Shown here: positions 27,966 through 36,397 of the stretch, piece after piece
Position numbering within the stretch: the stretch's first letter is position 1
Layout: each line of letters starts with the position of its first letter
Source of the DNA: Pseudomonas sp. GD04091
GTDB taxonomy: Bacteria > Pseudomonadota > Gammaproteobacteria > Pseudomonadales > Pseudomonadaceae
Reading direction: 5' to 3'
Length of the DNA: 64,000 nucleotides
NCBI RefSeq assembly: GCF_029836165.1
Contig: NZ_JAOEBG010000015.1
Coordinates: 1 to 64,000, forward strand
Notes under the pieces: generated by a model
What the model was told of the DNA's origin: nothing
What the model saw: only the letters and a program-made list of their open reading frames with translations
Databases searched by the model: none
Translations under genes and position numbers: made by a program

Positions 27966-28676
27966 TCAGTCGGTCAGGCCGACATAGACGTTCTGCACGT
28001 CTTCGTTCTCGTCGATCGCCTCGAGGAAGGCCTCGACCTCGGCCAGGGCTTCGGCGCTCAGGCCGGCGGCGCTCACCGGGTTCTTCGGGGTGTAGCCGAT
28101 CTTCGCCGAGGTGACGGTGAAGCCATGCTCCGGCAGGGCCTTCTGCACGGCGTCCAGGTCGGTGGTGTCGGTGATGAACAGGGTCGAACCCTCTTCCTCG
28201 CCGTCCTCGAAGTCCTGGGCACCGGCTTCGATGGCCGCCATTTCCGGGTCGGCGTCGCCTTCCGGGGTGGCCTCGATCAGGCCGACATGGTTGAAGTCCC
28301 ACGCCACCGAGCCGCTGGCGCCCAGCTGGCCCTTGCGAAACAGCACGCGGATCTGCGCCACGGTACGGTTGATGTTGTCGGTCAGGCACTCGACGATCAG
28401 CGGCACCTGGTGCGGGGCGAAGCCTTCGTAGCTGACGGCATGGTACTGCACGGCCTCGCCGTCCAGGCCTGCGCCTTTCTTGATCGCGCGTTCCAGGGTC
28501 TCACGGGTCATCGAGGCTTTCTTGGCCTGGACGATGGCCAGGCGCAGGCGCGGGTTCATGTCCGGGTCGGCGCCCGACTTGGCAGCGATCTGGATCTCCT
28601 TGGCCAGCTTGCCCATGATCTTGCCTTTGGCATTGGCCGCTGTTTCTCTATGTTTGGCTTTCCACTGTGCGCCCAT
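27966..28676 (-). CDS. YebC/TACO1-family transcriptional regulator
   Basis: 236 residues. The N-terminal KHRETAANAKGKIMGKLAKE region and NPRLRLAIVQAKKASM are family hallmarks, followed by the acidic central segment DFEDGEEEGS. Bacterial YebC-type proteins bind DNA, and recent work ties members to ribosome function at proline-rich stretches. The sequence lacks the usual MAGHSKWANIKHRK opening and instead begins MGAQWKAKHRE, which fits the YeeN-like second paralogue rather than the ruvC-linked copy. No ruvABC genes are nearby, which supports this. Confidence 0.9.
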   Translation of the reverse strand: MGAQWKAKHRETAANAKGKIMGKLAKEIQIAAKSGADPDMNPRLRLAIVQAKKASMTRETLERAIKKGAGLDGEAVQYHAVSYEGFAPHQVPLIVECLTDNINRTVAQIRVLFRKGQLGASGSVAWDFNHVGLIEATPEGDADPEMAAIEAGAQDFEDGEEEGSTLFITDTTDLDAVQKALPEHGFTVTSAKIGYTPKNPVSAAGLSAEALAEVEAFLEAIDENEDVQNVYVGLTD

Positions 28677-28883
28677 ATCGACTCTCTTTGTTTCCGCGGC
28701 CGGTTCAGGAAGCGACCGGCCAAAAGTGGGGAGCAGTTTATACGCCCTCGCCGGGCTGTTCGACAAGAAATCACGTCACCGGCACCGACCGGCCGCTTTT
28801 TCCGCCGCCCCCTCGTTGCCGCGCGCATTTGCTTGTATGGTGTTGCCCAAGAAGGATGTTTTACCCGCACAGGAAAGACTTAC

Positions 28884-30257
28884 ATGCCCCAACGCAATGT
28901 CATCAACGCCTCCGTCAGCCCCAAAGGCAGCCTGGAGACGCTGTCGCAACGTGAAGTCCAGCAACTGAGCGAAGTCGGTACCGGCAGCCTCTATACCCTG
29001 TTCCGCCAGTGCGCCCTGGCCATCCTCAACACTGGCGCCCATGTCGACAATGCCAAGACCATCCTCGAGGCCTACAAGGACTTCGAGGTGCGCATCCACC
29101 AGCAGGATCGTGGCGTGCGCCTGGAACTGCTCAATGCCCCCGCCGATGCCTTCGTCGATGGCGAGATGATCGCCAGCACCCGCGAGATGCTGTTCAGCGC
29201 CCTGCGCGACATCGTCTACACCGAGAGCGAGCTGGCCAGCCAGCGCATCGACCTGGAAAGCTCCCAGGGCATCACCGACTATGTCTTCCACCTGCTGCGC
29301 AACGCCCGCACCCTGCGCCCCGGCGTCGAGCCGAAGATGGTTGTGTGCTGGGGCGGCCACTCGATCAGCAGCGAGGAGTACCAGTACACCAAGAAGGTCG
29401 GCCACGAACTGGGCCTGCGCAAACTGGATGTCTGCACCGGCTGCGGCCCGGGCGTGATGAAAGGCCCGATGAAAGGCGCCACCATCGCCCACGCCAAGCA
29501 GCGCATGCACGGCAGCCGCTACCTGGGCCTGACCGAGCCAGGCATCATCGCCGCCGAGGCGCCCAACCCGATCGTCAACGAACTGGTCATCCTGCCGGAC
29601 ATCGAGAAGCGCCTGGAAGCCTTCGTCCGTGTCGGCCACGGCATCATCATCTTCCCCGGCGGCGCCGGCACCGCCGAGGAATTCCTCTACCTGCTCGGCA
29701 TCCTCATGCACCCGGACAACCAGGACCTGCCGTTCCCGGTCATCCTCACCGGCCCGCGCAGCGCCGAAGCGTTCCTGCTGCAGTTGCACGCCTTCGTCGG
29801 CGCCACCCTCGGCGAAGCGGCGCAACGCCACTACCAGATCATCATCGACGACCCCGCCGAAGTGGCCCGGCAGATGGTCGAAGGGCTCAAGGCGGTCAAG
29901 CAGTTCCGCCGCGAGCGCAACGACGCGTTCCATTTCAACTGGCTGCTGAAAATCGACGAAGGCTTCCAGCGTCCGTTCGATCCGACCCACCAGAACATGG
30001 CCGAACTGGCCCTGCGCCGCGACCTGCCCCCTCATGAGCTGGCGGCCAACCTGCGCCGGGCGTTTTCCGGCATCGTCGCGGGCAACGTCAAGGACAAGGG
30101 CATCCGCCTGATCGAAGAGCACGGGCCATACCAGATCCATGGCGACGCGGTGATTCTCGATCCGCTCGGGCGGTTGCTGCAGGCGTTCGTCGACCAGCAC
30201 CGGATGAAGTTGCCGGGTGGGGCTGCCTATGTGCCGTGCTACCAGGTCGTGACCTGA
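28884..30257 (+). CDS. ppnN: PpnN, nucleotide 5'-monophosphate nucleosidase (LOG family)
   Basis: 457 residues. The LOG-family motif PGGAGTAEE at 258-266 and the preceding CTGCGPGVMKGPMKGA segment form the nucleotide-binding site. It hydrolyses purine and pyrimidine nucleoside monophosphates to base plus ribose 5-phosphate. E. coli PpnN (YgdH) is activated by (p)ppGpp, and the N- and C-terminal extensions around the LOG core are present here. The start ATG follows AGGAAAG at eight bases; the upstream frame is non-coding. A 22-base inverted repeat ends the transcript. Confidence 0.93.
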   Translation: MPQRNVINASVSPKGSLETLSQREVQQLSEVGTGSLYTLFRQCALAILNTGAHVDNAKTILEAYKDFEVRIHQQDRGVRLELLNAPADAFVDGEMIASTREMLFSALRDIVYTESELASQRIDLESSQGITDYVFHLLRNARTLRPGVEPKMVVCWGGHSISSEEYQYTKKVGHELGLRKLDVCTGCGPGVMKGPMKGATIAHAKQRMHGSRYLGLTEPGIIAAEAPNPIVNELVILPDIEKRLEAFVRVGHGIIIFPGGAGTAEEFLYLLGILMHPDNQDLPFPVILTGPRSAEAFLLQLHAFVGATLGEAAQRHYQIIIDDPAEVARQMVEGLKAVKQFRRERNDAFHFNWLLKIDEGFQRPFDPTHQNMAELALRRDLPPHELAANLRRAFSGIVAGNVKDKGIRLIEEHGPYQIHGDAVILDPLGRLLQAFVDQHRMKLPGGAAYVPCYQVVT

Positions 30258-30268
30258 CCCCTGTGGCA

Positions 30269-30325
30269 GCGGGCTTGACCCGCGATGGCGCCGCCCAGGC
30301 AAACGCCATCGCGGGTCAAGCCCGC
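30269..30325. repeat. REP-type inverted repeat after ppnN
   Basis: Perfect 22-base inverted repeat with a 13-base spacer, 11 bases after the ppnN stop. The core GCGGGCTTGACCCGCGATGG is a variant of the other REP arms in the window (GACC in place of GCCC). It probably stabilises or ends the ppnN message. Confidence 0.85.
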
Positions 30326-30489
30326 GCCCATCGGGTAACTGCATTTCGTAATATCTCGCAGATATTTCCCACGCCAAGCAGTGAACCTGCCTACAAAAAA
30401 GCGGTCTTTCGCTGACGGTCAATCCACCCGACCGGATCGCCGGCCCAGTCATCGGGCCTTCATTCGTCCCGTATTCAGCGAAGACCAGC

Positions 30490-31140
30490 ATGCCAGACAA
30501 CCAGCCAGCCTCCCCTGCCCTCGCCACCCTGCGTGGCGGCCTGATCGCCGCCCTGATCGCCGTCGCCGCCCCGGCCCTCGCCGAAGAACCGGCCAGCGAT
30601 GCGCGCTGGGTCAGCGACAGCCTGAGCACTTACGTGCGCAGCGGTCCCACCGATGGCCACCGCATCGTCGGCACGCTCAAGTCCGGGCAGCGGCTCACGC
30701 TGGTCACCAGCCAGGGCAACTACAGCCAGGTGCGTGGCCAGAATGGCGACCTGGTGTGGATCCTCACCAGTGACCTGCAGGCAGTGCCTGGTCAAAACGA
30801 ACGCCTGCCGCAGCTGGACGCACAGGTGGCCGAGCTGTCCGGTCAGCTCAAGACCATCGACGACAGCTGGAAGAACCGCGTGCAGGGCATGCAGGAAACC
30901 CTCGATTCGCGCAAGGCGCTGATCGACGAGCTGGAAACCCGCAACAAGGCATTGAACGAGCAGCTCGACCAGGCCCAGTCGAGCCTGCGCGACACCCAGG
31001 CGCGGCTCGGTGACGAGAACAAGCAGGTGATGATGCGCTACATGGTCTACGGCGGCAGCATCGCCGGCGCCGGGCTGCTGGTGGGCCTGATCCTGCCGGC
31101 GCTGACCCGCGGCCGCAAGCGTAACGACCGCTGGTTCTGA
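30490..31140 (+). CDS. SH3-domain, coiled-coil, C-terminally anchored envelope protein
   Basis: 216 residues. A signal-like segment (about 14-31, ALA) is followed by a bacterial SH3 domain (about 38-97, with RWVSDSLSTYVRSGPTDGH), a coiled coil with heptads (about 105-180) and a membrane helix at about 188-208 with a basic tail. This matches the TIGR04211/YgiM-type family of envelope proteins, whose role is not well defined. It may sense or organise peptidoglycan. Its stop is three bases from that of the convergent 5'-nucleotidase gene. Confidence 0.85.
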   Translation: MPDNQPASPALATLRGGLIAALIAVAAPALAEEPASDARWVSDSLSTYVRSGPTDGHRIVGTLKSGQRLTLVTSQGNYSQVRGQNGDLVWILTSDLQAVPGQNERLPQLDAQVAELSGQLKTIDDSWKNRVQGMQETLDSRKALIDELETRNKALNEQLDQAQSSLRDTQARLGDENKQVMMRYMVYGGSIAGAGLLVGLILPALTRGRKRNDRWF

Positions 31141-31143
31141 AGG

Positions 31144-32079
31144 TTACTTCGGCTGGTTGGTGACGCCAAAAGGTATATGCACGGAGGGCACTACGGTGCG
31201 AGAGCCCTTCAGGTGCGCAGGATGGTCCTCGAAGAAGATGTGAGGCTTCAGCACCTGCAAAACCCGGCGTTTCTCGATGCCGCCAAGGAAGAAGGCGTCA
31301 TTGGCCATGACTCCCCAACTCTTGAGGGTGTTGAGCGCTCGCTCGTGGGACGGCGCGTTGCGCGCGGTGACGATCGACACCCGCAGGCGGTTCACATAAC
31401 CGGGGTGTTCGAGCTTGTACTGCTCCTCGAACGCCTGGATCCGCGCGACACGCACGAAGAACTCCTTCAGCGGGCCAGGATTGTGCGGTTGGGCGACATT
31501 GATCACCTCGTGGGCATGAAAGCTGTCCAGCCCGCCCGACTGCATCACGGCCTCCGACTCGTCCCCCGCCAGCACGCCGTCGAAGTCGAAGGCGATGCGC
31601 AGGTTGTCCTCGCTCTCGTCGTCATCGAACTGCGAGTCGAGCACCTGGCCGGCCGGATAGCCACTCTTGATCGCCGCATCCACATGCTGTTTGTCGGCGG
31701 AGAGGAACAGGGCGATGTTCAGCGCGGGGATGTACTCGTATGGCGAGCGTCCCTGAGTGAAGATCGCCCGGGTCATGTTCAGGCCGTAGTGGCCGATGGT
31801 CTTCATGACCCGCATGCCGGTGTCCGGGTCGTTCTGCGACAGCAGCACCACCTCCACCAGTGGGTCTTCGGGGTCCGCGCGCAGGTCGTTGAGGGCCAGC
31901 AGACGCTTGATGAAGGGATAGGCGATACCCTTGCCCAAGGGCACGTCCAGGTGCTGCTCCTGGTACTTGCGATACTGCGCCTCACCGTCGCGTCGGAACA
32001 CCGCGTCGGACTCGCTCAGGTCGAACACCGCGCTCGAGGCAACGCCGATCACCAGGCGGTCGTCCAGTTCGAAGGGCAT
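31144..32079 (-). CDS. Cytosolic 5'-nucleotidase (PF06189 type)
   Basis: 311 residues with motifs of the HAD-like 5'-nucleotidase family: VIGVASSAVFDLSESD at the N-terminus (Asp-rich), SQNDPDTGMRV, FDFDGVLAGDESE near the middle, and FFEDHPAHL close to the C-terminus. It should dephosphorylate nucleoside 5'-monophosphates in the cytoplasm. The start was chosen at the ATG preceded by AAGGAAA; the open frame upstream belongs to the antisense side of the MOSC gene. It lies 41 bases downstream of the MOSC gene in the same direction, so an operon is likely. Confidence 0.88.
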   Translation of the reverse strand: MPFELDDRLVIGVASSAVFDLSESDAVFRRDGEAQYRKYQEQHLDVPLGKGIAYPFIKRLLALNDLRADPEDPLVEVVLLSQNDPDTGMRVMKTIGHYGLNMTRAIFTQGRSPYEYIPALNIALFLSADKQHVDAAIKSGYPAGQVLDSQFDDDESEDNLRIAFDFDGVLAGDESEAVMQSGGLDSFHAHEVINVAQPHNPGPLKEFFVRVARIQAFEEQYKLEHPGYVNRLRVSIVTARNAPSHERALNTLKSWGVMANDAFFLGGIEKRRVLQVLKPHIFFEDHPAHLKGSRTVVPSVHIPFGVTNQPK

Positions 32080-32120
32080 CGGGGCTTTCCTTGTCGTGTA
32101 GAAGTTGAAGTTGCGGGTAA

Positions 32121-32819
32121 TCAGCCGTCGATACGGCCCTGCAGGCGTGACGTCCAGTCCTCGACCTGGTGCTGCTCCAGGCGTTTTTCCAAGGTACGAC
32201 GCCAGCTCGGCACCAGCGGCAACGCCAGGCATTCGCGCAGCAGCTCGGGCTCCAGCCGCTTGTCGAACAGCACCGCCGACAGCCGGGCCACCGACCACTG
32301 CGCATGGGGTCTTTCGACCAGCTGCAAGGTATCCCCCGCCGCGAGCGTACCCTCTTCCAGAACCCGGTAGTACCAACCGGTGCGTCCGCTCTGCTGCACC
32401 CGCAGCGCCATCTGCGCCACATCGAAACGATCGTTGAGTTTCCAGCAGGGCATGCGCCCCTGGGAGATCTCCAGCAATGCCGAGCCCACGCGGATGCGGT
32501 CGCCCAGGCAGACATCCGCTTCGCGCCAGCCATGGCTGCTGAAGTTCTCGCCGAATGCGCCGGGCCGCTCCAGCAGCGGGTGCGTGCCGAGCTCGGCGAG
32601 CCAGTCGGCGTAGTGCTCGCGGGGGTAGTGGTGGATGGCCTTCTCGACGCCGCCATGCACCCGCAGGTCGCCCTGTTCGTCGCCGGCGATGCCAAGGAAG
32701 GTGACCTGGTGCGAACCTTCGCGGGGTTGTTTGTCGATGGCGCTGCGCGAACCGGGACGAGTAAAGGGCCGGGCGATGCCGGTGAGCAGGCTGTCGAGGC
32801 GTGGACTGGGCGGATGCAT
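32121..32819 (-). CDS. MOSC-domain protein (YiiM-like)
   Basis: 232 residues. The MOSC core includes GDEQGDLRVHGGVEKAIHHY, FGENF and the conserved Cys in GRMPCWKLN (C125), which binds molybdenum cofactor in this family. YiiM of E. coli detoxifies N-hydroxylated bases with the molybdenum cofactor; the C-terminal 3-alpha extension (about 165-232) seen in YiiM is present. Pairing with a 5'-nucleotidase suggests a shared role in cleaning up modified nucleotides, though that is inference. Confidence 0.87.
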   Translation of the reverse strand: MHPPSPRLDSLLTGIARPFTRPGSRSAIDKQPREGSHQVTFLGIAGDEQGDLRVHGGVEKAIHHYPREHYADWLAELGTHPLLERPGAFGENFSSHGWREADVCLGDRIRVGSALLEISQGRMPCWKLNDRFDVAQMALRVQQSGRTGWYYRVLEEGTLAAGDTLQLVERPHAQWSVARLSAVLFDKRLEPELLRECLALPLVPSWRRTLEKRLEQHQVEDWTSRLQGRIDG

Positions 32820-32885
32820 GCGGCGGTCTCGCGGAAAGGACTGGGCGAGCTTACACCAGCGCCGTTGCCCGTGCAGTCCTGCAGA

Positions 32886-32918
32886 AGCGGGTTTGTCGGC
32901 GTGCCGAAAAAACCCGCT
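32886..32918 (-). terminator. Hairpin terminator downstream of the small periplasmic protein gene
   Basis: Two nested stems: outer AGCGGGTTT/AAACCCGCT and inner TCGGC/GCCGA. On the minus strand a run of six T bases lies within the stem side. It follows the stop of the 89-residue protein and resembles the REP core of the window. Confidence 0.55.
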
Positions 32919-32956
32919 CCCACAAGGTACCAGGCTCGATCTCGCGCAGAGCCCGG

Positions 32957-33226
32957 CTACTTGCCGCGGGCCTTGTTATAAATGGTCTTGGCACGGTCGG
33001 CCGAAGACTGGCATGTCGCCATGTCGCCTTTGGCCTGGGCTGCCTTGGCCTGTTTGAGCAGCTCATGATAGTCATGAGCCATACCGCCATGCAGCGCCTG
33101 ACCATCGGTCCTGCTGATGTACTCCAGATCCTCGATCTTGGCCTCACAGTTGGTCGCAGCCTTATCCTCGGCCTGAGCAGTGAAACTCAGTACGCAAGCA
33201 ATCACTAGCAGTGTCATGGATTTCAT
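32957..33226 (-). CDS. Small exported protein of unknown function
   Basis: 89 residues: signal peptide (about 1-19, AQA) followed by a mature helical protein of about 70 residues with two cysteines (in NCEAK and TCQSS) that could form a disulphide bond. The ATG follows AGGAGA at good spacing. The pattern LLKQAKAAQAKGDMATCQSSADRAKTIYNKAR looks like a TPR-like helical pair. No family was recognised. Monocistronic, with its own hairpin terminator. Confidence 0.72.
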   Translation of the reverse strand: MKSMTLLVIACVLSFTAQAEDKAATNCEAKIEDLEYISRTDGQALHGGMAHDYHELLKQAKAAQAKGDMATCQSSADRAKTIYNKARGK

Positions 33227-33330
33227 GGAGTGTTCTCCTGGGAAACAGCCTGACTACTGGAGTGTGAGCCGGACTGCAGGTCGGCCCAGCAGCAAGGAGA
33301 ATAGTTCTCCAGCGCACGGCGCGCGTGGCT

Positions 33331-34251
33331 TCAGCCCAACGGTAGCGCCACCTCGGCCAGCAGAAAATCGATGAACGCCCGTACCCTCGATGGCATGTGC
33401 CGGGCTTGCGGATAAATCAGCATGAACGGCCGCGACGTCCCGCCATGCTCGGCCAGTACCTCCACCAGCTCGCCACTGTCCAGAGCGTCCTGCACGGTAA
33501 AGCGATAGGCCTGCATCAACCCGCCGCCGTGAAGCGCCAGGGTGGTGGTGGCGAGAAAATCGCCCTGGCAGGTGAACGCACCCTGGGTGTCGAGCTCCAC
33601 CAGCTCGCCATCACGACGAAAGCTCCACGGCGCACGTCGCCCAGTGCTGGGCATTTCGAACTGGATGCACTGGTGCCCGGCCAGGTCGTCCAGCGTGCCT
33701 GGCGTCCCGCTCCGGGCCAGGTAGCCCGGGGTGCCCACGACCACCAGCTCGGCCTGCTCGAGGCGCCGCGCCACCAGGCGTGAGTCGGCCGGCGCCCGCC
33801 CGCGGATCGCCAGGTCGAAGTTTTCCTCGAAGAAGTCGACATTGCGATTGCTCACATGCACGTCCACCTGCACCTGCGGATAGCGCTGCTGAAAACGCGG
33901 CAACATCGGCAACAGCCGGTGGTGGGCGTAAGGCGTGGGGGCACTGATGCGCAGGCGGCCACTGGGCTGGAGCTGCCCACCGGCAACCTGGCGCTCTGCC
34001 TCGACGAGCTGGCCAAGGGCTTCGCGGCATTGCTGGTAATAGGCCTGGCCAGCCTCGGAAAGGCGCATCTGCCGGGTGGTACGCACGAACAGGCGCACCC
34101 CCAGGCGCTCTTCCAGGCGCGCCACCGAGCGGCTGACCGCAGCCGGGGTGACGCCCGCCTGGCTGGCCGCCTCGGTAAAGCTGCCGGCGTCGGCGGCAAG
34201 GCAGAACAGCTCCAGGCTGCCCAGTTGCAGGTCATCGAAATGGCGGGTCAT
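33331..34251 (-). CDS. LysR-family regulator divergent from an SDR/tautomerase operon
   Basis: 306 residues. HTH near 10-65 (FTEAASQAGVTPAAVSRSVARLEE), followed by the CrgA-type effector domain with SGRLRISAPTPYAHHRLLP and LARSGTPGTLDDL. The ATG at MTRHFDDL is preferred over an upstream in-frame one because it sits at the usual distance from the HTH. It is divergent from the SDR gene 111 bases away, so it probably controls that two-gene unit. Confidence 0.88.
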   Translation of the reverse strand: MTRHFDDLQLGSLELFCLAADAGSFTEAASQAGVTPAAVSRSVARLEERLGVRLFVRTTRQMRLSEAGQAYYQQCREALGQLVEAERQVAGGQLQPSGRLRISAPTPYAHHRLLPMLPRFQQRYPQVQVDVHVSNRNVDFFEENFDLAIRGRAPADSRLVARRLEQAELVVVGTPGYLARSGTPGTLDDLAGHQCIQFEMPSTGRRAPWSFRRDGELVELDTQGAFTCQGDFLATTTLALHGGGLMQAYRFTVQDALDSGELVEVLAEHGGTSRPFMLIYPQARHMPSRVRAFIDFLLAEVALPLG

Positions 34252-34362
34252 GGCGGCTCTATTGTTTACATGGTGTATCGATTGAAATGCCATGCGCCTC
34301 ATTTTTCAAGCTGAACTTGCCGCCTAAAGTGGCTCCATCCGCGATCAACCGGAGTTCGCAGC

Positions 34363-35097
34363 ATGAGTACAGCAAGAACCGTCATCATCACCGGCGCGTC
34401 CAGCGGCCTGGGCTTCGCCCTCGCCAAGGCGTTCCTCGAACGCGGCGACAACGTGGTCGGCAATGCCCGCACCGAGGCCCGTCTGAACGAAGCCGCCGCG
34501 CTCCTCGGCCATCCACGCGGCTTCATCGGCGTGGCCGGCGACATCGCCGAGAAAGCCACCGCCGAGCGGTTGTTCAACGCGGCAGTGGAAGCCTTCGGTC
34601 AGGTCGACATCCTGGTCAACAACGCGGGGATCTTCATTCCCAAGCCGGTCACCGACTACACCGAGGCCGATGTCGACGCACTGGTCGGCACCAACCTCAA
34701 GGGCTTCTTCTACCCCGCCCAGGCGGCGGCACGGGTGATGAAAGCCCAAGGCCATGGGCATATCGTCGCCATCACCGCCTCGGTGGCGATGCAACCGGAT
34801 ACCCGGGTCCCGGCACTGCTGCCGGTACTGGTCAAAGGTGGCCTGAACCAGGCGGTCAAAGGCCTGGCGCTGGAACTGGCGAGCAGCGGCGTGCAGGTCA
34901 ATGCCGTGGCGCCCGGCATCATCGATACCCCGCTGCATGGCGACGGTGCCGAGGGGCTGGGAGCGCTGTCGCCGAGCGGGCGCACGGGCAAGCCCGAGGA
35001 TGTGGTGGATGCCGTGCTGTACCTGACCGACGCCGGCTATGTCAGTGGCGTCATCCTGCCCGTCGACGGTGGCAGCACCGCCGGCACCTGGCACTGA
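34363..35097 (+). CDS. Short-chain dehydrogenase/reductase
   Basis: 244 residues with the classical NAD(P)-binding motif ITGASSGLGFALAKAF (TGxxxGxG near 10-18), NNAG near 85 and the C-terminal GGxxAGT end. The usual YxxxK is not in place: after ITASVAMQPD the region reads LPVLVKGGLNQAVKGLA, so the position equivalent to Tyr is occupied by Leu or Pro while a Lys (in VKGG) remains. The enzyme class is therefore clear, but classical Tyr-based catalysis is doubtful. Divergent from a LysR gene and followed by a tautomerase gene 18 bases later. Confidence 0.85.
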   Translation: MSTARTVIITGASSGLGFALAKAFLERGDNVVGNARTEARLNEAAALLGHPRGFIGVAGDIAEKATAERLFNAAVEAFGQVDILVNNAGIFIPKPVTDYTEADVDALVGTNLKGFFYPAQAAARVMKAQGHGHIVAITASVAMQPDTRVPALLPVLVKGGLNQAVKGLALELASSGVQVNAVAPGIIDTPLHGDGAEGLGALSPSGRTGKPEDVVDAVLYLTDAGYVSGVILPVDGGSTAGTWH

Positions 35098-35115
35098 AAC
35101 CTGGAGAACCGCAGC

Positions 35116-35319
35116 ATGCCCTACGTCCATATCCGCGTGACCGATGAAGGCGTCACCGCCGAGCACAAGCGCCAGCTGATCGAAGGCACGACCCGCTTGC
35201 TCGAACAGGTACTGAACAAGCCACCGGCCAGTACCTTCGTGGTGATCGAGGAAGTGTCCACCGACAACTGGGGGGTTGGTGGAGAGACGGTGACCGCGTT
35301 GAGGCAGCGCGAACGGTAG
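35116..35319 (+). CDS. 4-oxalocrotonate tautomerase-family protein
   Basis: 67 residues. Initiator Met followed by Pro, which becomes the catalytic N-terminal Pro1 in this superfamily; the sequence PYVHIRVTDEGVTAEHKRQL has the typical beta-alpha start. The size is that of single-domain 4-OT proteins, which act as hexamers. Ribosome site CTGGAGAA precedes the ATG, 18 bases after the SDR stop, so the two are cotranscribed. The substrate is unknown; pairing with an SDR suggests a small keto/enol compound. Confidence 0.87.
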   Translation: MPYVHIRVTDEGVTAEHKRQLIEGTTRLLEQVLNKPPASTFVVIEEVSTDNWGVGGETVTALRQRER

Positions 35320-35324
35320 CACCT

Positions 35325-35354
35325 CTGTGGGAGCGGGTTAACCCGCTCCCACAG
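35325..35354. repeat. 30-base perfect palindrome (REP-type) after the tautomerase gene
   Basis: A perfect 30-base palindrome beginning five bases after the tautomerase stop, with the GGGAGCGGGTT core shared with other repeats here. It lies between a plus-strand operon and a minus-strand LysR gene, so it can end both transcripts. Confidence 0.8.
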
Positions 35355-35387
35355 GGCCGCGCATGCGCCTTGCCCGAACCTGCCCCC

Positions 35388-36269
35388 CTACTGCCGTAAC
35401 CGCTCCAGCGCCTCCAGCACGAACCCCGTCGCCCGCTCCACCTCGCCGTCCCGGCAGGCAATCCCCAGTTGCCGCCACAACCCCGGCCGCAGTGGTCGCC
35501 GGACGATCCTTGGATCATGCGCCTGCACCTCCCCCTCCTGCGGCAGCAAGGTCGCGCCATAGCCCGCCGCCACCAGGCTCTTGATCGCATCGTTGTAGTT
35601 CAGTTCGATCCGCGGCTCGGGGTACAACCCTGCGCCGGCGAACCACTCCGAGGTCACCCGCGACAACTGCGTGGTGCTGTCGTTGAGGATCAACGCCCGC
35701 CCTGCCAGCCACATTGGCGTGATCCGGGCCGGTGGCTGCCAGTCGGCGGGCACGTAGGCCATGATCGGATCGCGCCGCCAGGGCGTGACCCTGAGCCCCT
35801 TGCCCGCCACCTGCGGCAGCGCCACCAGACCGATGTCCAGGGTGCCCTCGCGCAAGCGCGCCAGGGAGGCCTGCGAGGTGAGCACCTGAACCTGCACGTC
35901 GATGCCTGGATGATCCACCCGCAAAGCCTCGAGCGCCTTGGGCAACAGATGGGCGATGGCCCCGGTGGAAGCGCCCAGGCGCACTCGCCCCTGCAAACCT
36001 TCGACCTGGCGGCGGACTTCGTCCAGGGCCTGGTCGGCGTCGGCCAGCAGGCGCCGGGCACGGACCAACAGCGTCTCGCCGATGACGGTGGGACGCACCT
36101 GCCCGCGGGTCCGGGTAAGCAGAACCGCACCAATGCGCGCCTCAAGCTCGGCCACGTGCAGGCTGATGGTCGGCGGCGCCAGGTTGAGCTGGCGGGCGGC
36201 GTCAGCGAAGGAACCCTGGTCGGCGATCACCACCAGGGTGCGCAGGCGGTCGAGGCTGATTTCGCGCAT
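35388..36269 (-). CDS. LysR-family transcriptional regulator
   Basis: 293 residues, standard LysR length. HTH at about 5-62 (FADAARQLNLAPPTISLHVAELE), then an effector domain with VRLGASTGAIAHLLPKAL and DIGLVAL. The upstream start gives a clean MREISLDRL opening. It is divergent from argC with about 128 bases between, but argC control by LysR is not typical, so its target is uncertain. Confidence 0.88.
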   Translation of the reverse strand: MREISLDRLRTLVVIADQGSFADAARQLNLAPPTISLHVAELEARIGAVLLTRTRGQVRPTVIGETLLVRARRLLADADQALDEVRRQVEGLQGRVRLGASTGAIAHLLPKALEALRVDHPGIDVQVQVLTSQASLARLREGTLDIGLVALPQVAGKGLRVTPWRRDPIMAYVPADWQPPARITPMWLAGRALILNDSTTQLSRVTSEWFAGAGLYPEPRIELNYNDAIKSLVAAGYGATLLPQEGEVQAHDPRIVRRPLRPGLWRQLGIACRDGEVERATGFVLEALERLRQ

Positions 36270-36397
36270 GGAGCTCCAGAAAGGTTCAAGGCCATCATTC
36301 AGAAATTCTGAACAGCAGTTTCATGATATTCAAATTTTCTTTCGTGGCGACAACAGCGAGCATGACGCCATCGTTCTCCTGCTATCGGACACTTACC

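Noticed and set aside
28776..30629. A 617-codon minus-strand open frame opposite ppnN
   Set aside because: Codon-register shadow of ppnN, with no ribosome site or domain.
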